Of a stretch of DNA of 64,000 bases, positions 37,101 to 49,100 are shown in pieces (within the stretch, counting starts at the first letter, position 1; the number at the start of each line of letters is the position of its first letter). The DNA is from Branchinecta lynchi. Lineage: Eukaryota > Arthropoda > Branchiopoda > Anostraca > Branchinectidae. The DNA lies in assembly GCA_023053575.1 (NCBI GenBank), contig JAKZAP010000016.1, positions 12,170,030 through 12,234,029 on the forward strand, read 5' to 3'. A model generated the notes under the pieces. The model ran no database searches. It had not been told where the DNA came from and saw only the letters and a list, made by a program, of their open reading frames with translations. The translations under genes and the position numbers were made by a program.

Positions 37101-40100
37101 GAGTCAAGGGTAAGGTCGAGTTCGTAGATGGGCTCTTTAGCCCTATATTTGGGGGTGGGGGTTCAAATTAAGGGACAAATAAAATATTTTTAAACATCTA
37201 ACATGTTGAGCGCGATGGTGAAAATCATTTTCTCGCCGGACAAGTAGTTCGTCCGGAATCCGGTAAAAACCGGAAAGTTTGTTAAAAGTAAAAGTTTCAT
37301 TTGAAGTTGATTAAATCTTAGATTTTAGGGGTAAGAAGACATACTGAGCACGATGGTGAAAATCATTTTCTCGCCGGACAAGTAGTTCGTCTGGAATCCG
37401 GTAAAAACCGGAAAGTTTGTTAAAAGTAAAAGTTTCATCTGAAGTTGATTAAATGTTTGATTTAGGGGTAAGAAACATGCTGAACACGATGGTGAAAACA
37501 TTTTCTCGCTGGACAAGCAGTTCGTCCGGAATCCGGCAAAAACCGGAAAGTTGGTTAGAAGTATAAGTTTCATCTGGGATTGATTAAATGTTCGGTTTTA
37601 GAGGTAAGAAGACATGCTGAGCACGATGGTGGAAACCATTTTCTTGCCGGACAACTAGTTCGCCTGGAATCCGGCCCACTTCGGAAAATATGTCAAAAGC
37701 AAAAGTTTTATCTGAAGTTGATTAGATGTTAGATTTAGGGGTGAGAAGAAACGATGAGTCTATATATGACAATCATTATTTACCCGGACATACAATTAGT
37801 CCGGAATACGGTTGTACCCGCATTTTTTTTAAGTCAAAGTTCTACTTAATGTTGATTAGATGTTCTTATCAGGAGATACGCTGGATTTGTTTCTGAATTT
37901 TCTTTTTTGCTGGACTAGTAGTTCGCTCGGAATTCGGGCGAAACCGCAAATTTGGCAGAAGTAAAGCAGGAAGTTTCGGTCAGTATCGTCAAAATAGATA
38001 TGGCCTATAGAGGTATAGATTGATAGATAGATGGAATATCTGAACTCAGTTTTCTTTGATGATTAGCCTGGCGAAGACTGGATCTGGCGAAGACAAGACC
38101 CAATTGTCCGGACTCAAATCTTAGATTTTTTGGGATCCCATCGACACCTTTGGTCTTGTTTTATTTTCAGTCCTTTGCTGATTTTTGCTCGGTTGCTTTT
38201 GCATCCTCAGGGGCAAATATTTTCCCCAGAGGCAAGATTAGCATTGCGTCGGAAATATTTCAACAGTTTTGCAACAAAATAAACAGAACAAACAAAAAAC
38301 AGAGAAATGAAGCCGGTTTCATTACGTGCATCAAAAGAAACTTGAAACACAATTGGCCCTTGGCAGATACTAAGTTCTTATTTATAATTCTCATTTGACT
38401 GTCTAGAGGCGAAAACCTCACAAAAAACAAATCAAGGTAGCGAAAAATTAATCTTAATATCTTTTAATATTTAATTATTATCTTTACTTATAAAACTTGT
38501 AATATTAAAATGTTCATACCGAAAAGCTCTAGGCAGCAAGGTCCTAGCGGTCTGTCGTACATGAGCTTGTGCTAGAACACCACTTCGTAGCTTGTGGGGA
38601 TAAAATTTTGAAATGCAAGATTTCGAGGTGCCATTCACCCACTGGAGTGAGGTTTAGTTTAATAATTTTGGGTGTTGGCGAGGAGTTACACACTCTCAAT
38701 TTTAGTGAAGGCCTACAGCAAGTGCCCGGTGCCGCCGCGTCCGGTCGGTGCTGGCACCGACTGAGACCAGCCGGTGCCGGTTGCCACGTGTTACAACATC
38801 AAAATAAGCATTTACAGAAGCGACTGAAAGATGAATGGCGTAACAAAAAATAATCACCGTCAATTTCAGTCGGTGCTGGGAAAGGGTGCACAGCATGTGC
38901 TAGGGAGAAGGTGACTCCTTGGGTATTGGAAGCCTGGGATACGGTACGGTCAGCCCCCCCCCCCCCCCCCAATTGCCAATCATTGACCAGTGGCGAAGCA
39001 TTTACTCGCGCATTGAAGAACGTCCGACGAAGCATTGGCAATAATTGTTTTCTCCCTTGGAAGACGGCATGGGGCTCTTTGGTAGGGGGTAAAAAAAATT
39101 CCTTCGAACCGGATTTGAACCAGTGACCTATGGATTTCAGTTATTCCTCTACAGTCCACCGCTCTACCAACTGAGCTATCGAAGGATGTCTTGTTACCCG
39201 TATAAACTACTTTATGATCTATAATAAATCGCTCCAGGAAAAGGTGTGGCCCGTGCGATTTTCAAAACCGCAATCCTTCTACTTTCGATGGGACCACGAG
39301 AAACTAGACAGCGGATCACTTGGCTCATCTCTGTTGCGGTGGTGCCACCTGCACCCCGCACTGCTTATTTGTGCTGCCGTTAGGCAGCGCTAGTCCCTGT
39401 CCGTTCAGTATGTTTAATCTTTTATACTGTCGTGACTCTTTCTTATTTTATTAACTCAGGTGCATGACTCATCAGGCAAGCATGAGTCATCTTCTTCCGA
39501 AATTCTTTTCCGGGGTCTAGACCGGGAACAACCCTTTCTACTTAAAGGTTGTTCATATTATTTTGTAAGTAACAGAAAATAAAATTTAATAAAACTTCTG
39601 TTTATTTACGGACTTTAGGTCATTGTTATGAGTCTTGGTTAAAGCTCCTTAGAGTGGGCTAGCCTGCAAGGCCTAGTGTATGATGGGTTTATAGCCTATT
39701 GTGGTTCGGTACGGAAACCTTAGTGTGAATCGATCTGGGGGGGGGGGAGAGTTGGCCACCCGACGCCCTAGGCTGTCCTGACTCCGATGACTGTATCTAA
39801 GGACATTTACCATCTATGTTCGGCAACAAACATTATTAGCTTCTGCCAGCATGACATGACTAGTCTTGACAAATGCGCTGGTGTCATCTCCGTAAATAAA
39901 TCCTTAGCTTAAAAAAAAAAAAAATGCCAGATACCATGTGGCCACCTGGGGGGGTGGGCTGGGACTGAATACGCCCCCCCTCCCCAGTACCACATGAACA
40001 GTTTGTGAAAACTAAGTTACTGGGGGGACACTGAATGGAGTGCGACAAAATGGCAAAAACTTCCTTCTCGGGGCTGCTGGTGGCAGGGGCGTCGCGAAGG

Positions 40101-43100
40101 GGGTGAGGGCACAGCGCCCCCCCCCCCCTAGTTTTGGGCATTTGGTCAAATTTTCGCCGAAGGCGGGCGAAAACTCGGTCGAAACGGGCATCGCGGCGAA
40201 GCCGTTTTATAAATCTTCCGTCCCACATTTCCAAATTGGGTGATTTAAAATGTTTATTGGTTCCCATTCTTTATCGAATTTGATAATTCATCCAACTTTT
40301 GTTCAGCCGGCAATGATTTCCACCGCATTCAGTCAGTCCGTTGGTAAATTCGGTGATTAAACGTGTTTATCTGGCCTCATTCGTTGCCGAATTCGGTAAT
40401 GTCAACGGACTTTTCTTAAGTCCGTATCTGTTCTCTCGCATTCGGTCAGTTCATTTCATAGTTTGGTGATTAATCCGATTCATTTGGTTCTGATTCGTTA
40501 ACGAATTCAGTGACTCACGCGATCTATTATTCCTTTTTTTTCGGTGGTTCTAACAAGAGTTTTATTCCATTACGAAATTTGGTTGTTATACCGCTCCCGA
40601 TCTGTTCCTTATTTCTTTAGTTAGTTTTTGGGTGGTACGAATTAATTATTATTTTTAAGGGCATTTATTGAGCTCTTGATCTTACCATTTAACGGTTGCA
40701 GTACTTCCGGAATAAGCACGTCTCTTGACGTGAAAACTAGCCTGCTTTTGTTTGCTGTAAATTCAGAATAATATACTTTGTATCTACTTTACCCTGGATG
40801 ACCCCTTTTTTTCGCCAAACAGCTCTGTGGTTTAATAGGTGGCCTTAGGACCACAAAAAGGCACTTTGATTATCAATGTTTCCACAAAATTTTGCCTGCG
40901 GCGCATTTCGCAGTCATTATTATTCAGAAAAGGGTGCGTTATTTAGTTGGCGTTGGAGGCTTGGAATTTTCGGGGGCTTACACCAACATTAAAAGCTAAA
41001 AATTTGCATGGAAAGTAGTTAAATATTGCCAGAAAAACAAGAGCTACGAGCTCATATGGCACTTGTACGAGTAGGCTGTACAAGAAAGTAGATGAAAACG
41101 TCACAAAATACACCTGCCATCCAAAAAGGCGGTTCGGAAATAGAAATAGGATATTTAGTTTCACTCATTTCTGAGCAGTTCCGGGCATCGTCTCGATTGC
41201 AAATGCACATGACTGTTCAAACTTTCATCCCAATAAATCCATTTGTTTGATCCCTAGACGTGCTACACGATTTCCGGTACTGACTCTATTTCCACCTACC
41301 GTGGCCGAATCTGGTTCGGAATAAAAAAAAAATCGACCACCTAAAGCATCTTCGTTTATACCATCTACGAAGTTTCACTCGAATCTGAGCATTTTTGGAA
41401 AGTTCCGGTACCCCCCCCCCCCTTCCTACCAACGTTGTCGGAGCCGGTTCGGGCCTAATCTCTTAATTCCCTCATCAAGTTTGACTGAAATTGGAGCATA
41501 GCCTATCTGCAAGTTTCCAGTACCCCCCCCCCTACCTTGGCCGAATCCGGCCCAGACGCCAAATAACAAATCTAGGCCGCATAAACTCGGCACTGTCGAA
41601 TTGCATCTCATTCGGTCCATCCGTTTGGTTTTTGTGCATGTCAAAAGTCCCCCCACCCCCAATTCCCCTAATCGTGGTCGCATATGGTTCGAACGCATGT
41701 TTTACATGTCGAGGCCATCGATTCGTATCACCCATGAAGTTTCACTCGAATCAGACCACTCGTTCGCAATTTATAGAAGTCAATTTCCATATTTCTCTTC
41801 TCTTGCTCCCCCAAAAATGCTCGGATCTAGGAACGGAAGTTTCCGGGGGTATGTTGTGTCAGGTTTTTAAGTCAAGATAATTCGGGTCGCTAATATGCCT
41901 GCAAAGTTTCGTTGTCGTTTTACATCTGGAACTATTCTAACTCACGACTACCGGAATTCCAGGAAACCCCCTCCAACTCCCACCACAGAGCCCCGAAACC
42001 ATCTGGCTCCGTCAATTTCATCTAGGCCTAATGCTTGTTCCATCCATTAAGTTTCGTCCCAATCCCTCTACTTTTAGAGTTTCTTGAGTTTCATTCAAAT
42101 CCGATCACCCGTTCAAAAGTTATGCACGCCACTAGATTCCGGACTCCCCATCCACCCACTCCCCCCACGATGGTCGGGTCGGGGAAACGGCTGTTCTCAA
42201 GTCAATCTGTTCGGATCCCTGACATACCTGCCAAGTTTCATCGCCCTAGGACATCAGGAAGTATGCCGAACTCGCGGGATCGCTAGAAATCCGGACCCCC
42301 ACCCCAACTCCCCCACAGTGCCCTGATCCGGTCCGGTTATGTCAATGACGTGTCGAGGACCTGTGCTTGTTTTTCCCACCAAGTTTCATCCCGATCTCTC
42401 CACTTTAAGCGTTTCTCAAAATTTCCGGTTCCCTCCTCCAACTCCTCCCAGTGTCATCGGATCCGGTCCGGTTATGTCAATGACGTGTCTAGGACCTGTG
42501 CTTGTTTTTCCCACCAAGTTTCATCCCGATCCCTCCACTTTAAGCGTTTCTCAAAATTTCCGGTTACCTCCTCCAACTCCTCCCAGTGTCATCGGATCCC
42601 GCCCGGATTTAAAGTGAGGTGTCTGAGACACAAGGTCATCCTAAATATCAATTTTCATCAAGATCCGATCACCCGTTCAAAAGTTATGCACGCCACTAGA
42701 TTCCGGACTCCCCATCCACCCACTCCCCCCACGATGGTCGGGTCGGGGAAACGGCTGTTCTCAAGTCAATCTGTTCGGATCCTTGACATACCTGCCAAGT
42801 TTCATCGCCCTAGGACACCAGGAAGTATGCCGAACTCGCGGGATCGCTAGAAATCCGGACCCCATCCCAACTCCCCCACAGTGCCCTGATCCGGTCCGGT
42901 TATGTCAATGACGTGTCTAGGACCTGTGCTTGTTTTTCCCACCAAGTTTCATCCCGATCCCTCCACTTTAAGCGTTTCTAAAAATTTCCGGTTCCCCACC
43001 CCAACTCCCTCACAGTGCCCTGATCCGGTCCGGTTATGTCAATGACGTTTCTAGGACCTGTGGTTGTTTTTCCCACCAAGTTTCATCCCGATCCCTCCAC

Positions 43101-46100
43101 TTTAAGCGTTTCTCAAAATTTCCGGTTCCCTCCTCCAACTCCCCCCAGTGTCATCGGATCCGGCCCGGATTTAAAGTGAGGTGTCTGAAACACGAGGTCA
43201 TCCTAAATATCAATTTTCATCAAGATCCGATCACCCGTTCGCAAGCTAAAAATACCTCAAATTTTGGCTTCACCCTCCCTCCACTCCCCCCCCCCCCCAG
43301 ATGGTCGAATCGGGGAATTGATGATTTCCTATTTAAGTTGGTCGGGTCCCAGACATGCCTGTCAATTTCCATCGTCCCAGCACATCAGGAAGCACGGAAC
43401 TCGCGAGATCACTACAAACTCGGACTTCTCCCCCCCCCCAACTCCCCCAAAGTGAGCGGATCCGTTCCGGTTATATCAGTCACGTATCTAGGACTTTTGC
43501 TTGTACTTTCCACCAAGTTTCATTCGGATCCCTCCACTCTAAGTGTTTTCCAAGATTTCCGGTTTCCCCCTCTAACTCCCCCCAGTGTCACCGGATCCGG
43601 TCTGGATTTAAATTGGAGGGTCTGAGACACAAAGTCCTTCCATGTATTAAGTTTCATTAAGATCCGATCACCCGTTCGTAAGCTAAAAATATCTCATTTT
43701 TCCTATTTTTTCCGGATTCCCCCTCCCTCCACTCCCCTCCAGATGGTCGGATCGAGGAAGCGACAATTTCTAATTTATTCTGGTCCAGTTCCTGATATGC
43801 TTGCCAAGTTTCATCGTCCTAGCTTATCTGGAAGTGCCCGAACTAGCAAAACCGGGACCGACAGACCGACAGACCGACTGACGGACAGAAATAACAATCG
43901 CTATATGGCACTTGAGTAAGCTCAAGTGCCATAAAAAGGTGAACTGACAATTTCGCCTGAGGCGCTTTAAGTCCTGGGTAGCCTACGGCAGTTAGCGACG
44001 TTGTCACTTTGCAACAACTGCGTTTTTTGTCGGCACATTTTCAAGTCATGTTGGCAAAATAGGACGTCCTCCAAAGGTAAAATGCTAGTGACGACGTATC
44101 CATGAAAAAAACAGAAGTGGAAGAGCGTGAAAACGCGCCAAATTTTCTCTTTGGACTTTATTTTGTACAAACTATGCAACTTGTTACATTGTAGCTTCTT
44201 GAAGGGAACTCGCTGTGTTTTTAGAAACAAATAATAAATTCGGTCAAAATCAGGTTACCGATTCGGTCAATTTTACCAGGCTCGCCCCCCCCCCCCCCCC
44301 CCAATGAAGAAAGGCTCAAAACGCCCCTGGTTGGCGGAGGGCTAAAAAAAACTCCTTTTTTTTTTCTTTTCTCTAAAAAAAACTCTTCGAACCAGATTTT
44401 AACCAGTGATGGTAGCCTACGGTTGGGATCGGCTCCAAAAAAAGCTTTTACTATGGAACTGAACGAAGTGTGACAAATTGGCGAAAATTAATCATTTCCT
44501 CCATCGGGGCTTCTGGCTGCGCGGTGGGGAGGGGTAAAAAAAAATTTCCTTCGAACCGGATTTGAACCAGTGACCTATGGATTTCAATTATACCTCTACA
44601 GTCCACCGCTCTACCAACTGAGCTATCGAAGGATGTCTTTTCATACACATGAACCAATTTAATGATCTATATATTAAACAGCCCCAGGAGAAGGTGCGGT
44701 TACGTGGTTTTCAAAACCGCTAAATTACGATAAATCGGAATGAGCGGCTAGATGGCACCATCTGTGACTACGGCAGAGGAACTAGATGGCGCGACACGGC
44801 CGCTTCTGTGACAATCAGAAGGATATTTCCATTTTCACACTATCTGGATTTCACACAGTGACGCTGTAGCAAAACTCCCCACGCTTTTTCCCTGCTGAAA
44901 TCTACTCGTATCGTATGATACTTTCCGTAGGTTACTATTTTTATCCTGACAAGCTACTGGCAGCAAGTTCGCCTATCAGCCTGGCGTACGTGACCTAGTG
45001 GTACAACATTACTGTGTGGCATTGGTGTGTTTGGGTGCGAAAAAGCCCTTAAAGTTTAACTGAAAAGGCAGCAAATTTTTTTGTTTGCCTATCACTGAGT
45101 AATCTTGACCCACGTGAGGTATTTTGTATTTTTTCACCCGGGGCTCTAGTAATAGGGTTCAGAATGTGCGCTGCTTGCACGACAACCCAAAGTTCATCCA
45201 GACGCGGAAAATTGAATTTCAACAAAAGCGTGCATTTCCATGCGAACGAATGGTAAGCTGGGACAAGTCACGGTTCAAGAAAGTAGGAAAGTGGTGATAA
45301 AATATGTCTTTCTGCTATGTGTTACTTCTCGGCAATGGCCTACCTTTGTAATTGCTGGCAATTTCAAGCACAGAGGTACCACAAATCCAAGAGAATAAAA
45401 TCAGTTGAATCTGTGGATAGACTAAGTAACGCATTTTTATCTAGTTTTCAGGCCTATCTACGTAAATAAATGAAGTTTAACTAGGCTGTCGGATCTCAGC
45501 CCTATTCGGTCAAACAAAGCGAGCGAAAACAGCGGCCTCTTGCAAGGAAGACCAGGCCTCTTGCAAGGAAGGGGGGATGGGAGAGTAAAAAAAAAAACTC
45601 CTTCGAACCGGATTTGAACCAGTGACCTATGGATTTCAATTACCTCTACAGTCCACCGCTCTACCAACTGAGCTATCGAAGGATGTTTTTTCCTTCGTAT
45701 AAACGGTTTTATGTTCTATATTAAGGACCTTGAGGAAAAGGTGTGGCTTCCGGCTTATGTGATTTTCATAACCGCAAGTCGATGGCAAATCGCACTGTTC
45801 TCAATCTGGACGGTTAGGTGTCACTACGTGCGACCTGATGGGAAAGGAAATAGATGGCGGAATCCAGTTGTCGATTGTACTAAAATTTATCTGTGTAGTG
45901 TAAGTAGGTAGTCATATGGTTCTCCTATTTTTGGTAGTTTACTTGTCGATTCGAACGGAAAGAAATGGAGCAAAATAATAACGACTTCGACTCATTTGCA
46001 TCCATGATCCAAAACAATCCCAAGGATGTATACGGGCTTTGATTATCTTCCCTTTCCCATAATAATCACATTTTCGCCAACAGAGATCACAGGCCACTCT

Positions 46101-49100
46101 CCAAAGTCCTCTGTCTTATCTCCTAATTCCGCTTTTAGGATCCCAAAATATGTGTGATGCGATGCCTATGACTTCGGAAATGTGTGATGCGATGCCTATG
46201 ACTTCGGATCCCAAAATAAGTGATGCGAAATTCTTTGGGTCAAAGTACAGGTCGGATTCCTAGATGGGCTCCCTAGCCCTATATTTAGGGGCGAGGTCAA
46301 ATAAAGGGGCAAACATTTTTTTTTTAAAGGCTACAAATGAGAGTCAATTTAGTCGATTTAGGGGTCACAACATGCTACAGACATGCTGAATCTGTGCATG
46401 GACATCATTTTCTCTCCGGAGATATAGTTAGCCGGTAATCCGGCCAAAACCGGAAAGTTTGTTAAAAGTAAAAGTTTTATCTGAAGTTGATTTAGAAGTT
46501 CGATGTAGAGGTAACGAGACTTTTTCCTGCCGGACAAAGAGTTTGCTCGGAATCTGGACAAAACCTGAAATTTGGTATGTGAAGTTGGTCAGAGAGTCGA
46601 TATAGGGGTAAAGAGACATGCTGAATCCGTTTTTGAACTTTATTTTCGTATCGCAAAAGTAATTGGCCCGGGATACAGATAATCAAGAACTTTTGTGAAA
46701 GTAATTACTTTTTTCTAAAGTCAATTAGAGATGAGACATTCATAAACCATAACCAACCTGTAAAACTAACCATAAATGCAGAATCCATTTCAGCTGGTTA
46801 GCCGTTTGGAAGCAGTTTGTCAAAAAACAGAACTAATTTATAATTTTTTTTTACACTTTCAAGCGGTTGGTTAGGGATACATACTACATAGTAACATGTT
46901 GAAAGGGATTGGCGAAGATTGGAAATCTAAAAGATTGAGTGTTTGAATCAAGAAGTTCAAAAAAAAAGCCTATTGAATTTTTGGGATCCCATCACTTTGG
47001 TCTTGTTTGTAGGGAGGAGTCTGGCCCCGTTCTCTTGAGCAGATTGGTCAACTCACCTCGGAGTTGCTAATCTCCTTTCTTCGCAGGCATGGGAAGAAAG
47101 GAAAAAGGGCTTGGTAAAAAAAAAAGTCCGAAAGAGCAGTGACTGGTTGACGTGTAAATTAATCACTTAGTGCAAAAAGGGGAAATGAAGCAAAGCCGTG
47201 GTAGATAGATGACAAAAAAAGGGGACTAATGAGGCTGTAGCGCTAGCTCTCCTTGTTTGATCACTACCCCCCCCCCCCCCCAACTCGCCCAAAGCCACTG
47301 ATTAGATGCGGAGAACTTTTTACTATGACAGAGAATAAAAGCAGCGATTATATAGCAGGAATAATCTTTTCTTCCCTCGGCAGGACGGGCGGGGGCATGT
47401 GGCGCGATGGGGTAAAAAAAATTCCTTCGAACCGGATTTGAACCAGTGACCTATGGATTTCAGTTACACCTCTACAGTCCACCGCTCTACCAACTGAGCT
47501 ATCGAAGGATGGTTACTTCCTTATTGTAAGATCGTAACTATAAAAATATCGCTCGAGGAGTGGGCGTGGTCTCATCTTTTATTTTTCTGTAGTAAGGCAC
47601 TGAACAAAACAGCTCGTACCTAAAGTTGTAGATGGCGCAGCGGTCGTAACAAAGAATAGGAAAGACAGCGACCTTGCCAGGCAAATACCCCCCCCCCCCC
47701 CCCACCACCACCCACACACACACACACACCAAAGAAAAAGTGATTGAGATGGCGTAAGGCCTATTAAGAGTATATTCTGAGAAAATGTACTGAGAAGTGC
47801 ATACAAACGGAAGTAACCAATGCGAATAAAAAATACGCACCATTCGTGAGCGCTCCATATTATTTCGACCCGAACCTCTTCAATTCGCTAACCATTACTG
47901 AATCAGGACTGGTTCAGACCCCACCATTGCACATCTTATGCACACGCTGCCCTTTTCATGTTTCTGGTCAGGCGAGCTGTGTGGTAGGAAGTTTCCGTCC
48001 CTCCACCCTTCTCCGTCCACAGACAGAACGACCCGAAGAATCAATATATTCCGATTACTGGCCAGGACGGGTTCACGGTTTATAGATATTCCTTCCGCCC
48101 AAGCTGACTGCGAATTATATTTGACAGTGCAAAAGGGATACGTCCGCTTTCTTTTATTATAACTATATTTCGACCCTTCTTGCACTGTCAGAAGTTTCAT
48201 AATAGACAACAGAAGGAAGCTTCCAACAGACAATGTGTAAGAGACAACACTTGGGATGTTGTCACTTGGGTTTGAAAATGCTATGCATAACAAGCGTTGC
48301 CATCGGGAAGAGCCGAACAACCGCCAAAAAGCACCTGCTGAATTTTCCGACATCATGACGACAAACAAAACAAGACCAAAGGTTTCGATGGGATCCCAAA
48401 AATTCAATATCTGATCCAGACAACTGGGTCTTGTCTTAGACAGATCCATCAGCGCCAGACTCCTTGAACATTTTTACAATTAAAATTCAGAAACAGATTA
48501 AGGCCAAATAGCTAGTCATCTCAGACAACCAAGTTCAGATATGGATTCAGCATGTGTGTTTACCCCTATAAGTCATATCTGTTTTGACGAAAACTTCCTG
48601 CCAGTTTCGGCCGAACTCCAGAACTACTTGTCCGGCGAAAAAAAGAAAGCTCAAAAACGAACTCAGGGTATCTTTTTTCCCTAATAATGAACATCTAATC
48701 AACTTCAAATAAAAATTTAACTTCTAACAAATTTTCCGACTCCAGCCGGATTCCGGTCGAACTATATTTCCGGGTAAAATATGATTGTCAAACACGGATT
48801 CAGCATCTCTTCTTACCCTTAAATCGGTTATCTAATCAACTACAAATAAAACTTAAGCTTCTAACAATTTTCCGGTTTTGGCCAGATTGGGGGGGAACTA
48901 CATGTCCAGGTAGAAAATTTGTTCACATAAGTGTTCAGCATGCCTCTTGCCCTAAATCGAACATCTAATCAACTCCAAATAAAACTTTTAATTTTAACAA
49001 ATTGTCCGGTTTGGGCCGGATTCCGGGTGAACTACTTGTCCGTCGAGAAAATGGTTTTAACAATCGTCCTCAGCATGACTTTCTACCCCTAAATCGAACA

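Noticed and set aside
42350..42850. 166-codon open frame on the + strand
   Set aside because: It repeats itself because it lies in the higher-order tandem block; the frame is a by-product of unit length.
42061..43900. CRISPR-like array
   Set aside because: Units are 130-145 bp and diverged, and the DNA is clearly animal.
27464..47508. Reading the tRNA-Tyr copies as a tRNA-derived SINE
   Set aside because: Each copy keeps an intact cloverleaf, a correctly placed intron and a Pol III terminator, and no A-tail or LINE-like tail follows. Shared flanks fit segmental duplication better, though a genome count could reopen this.
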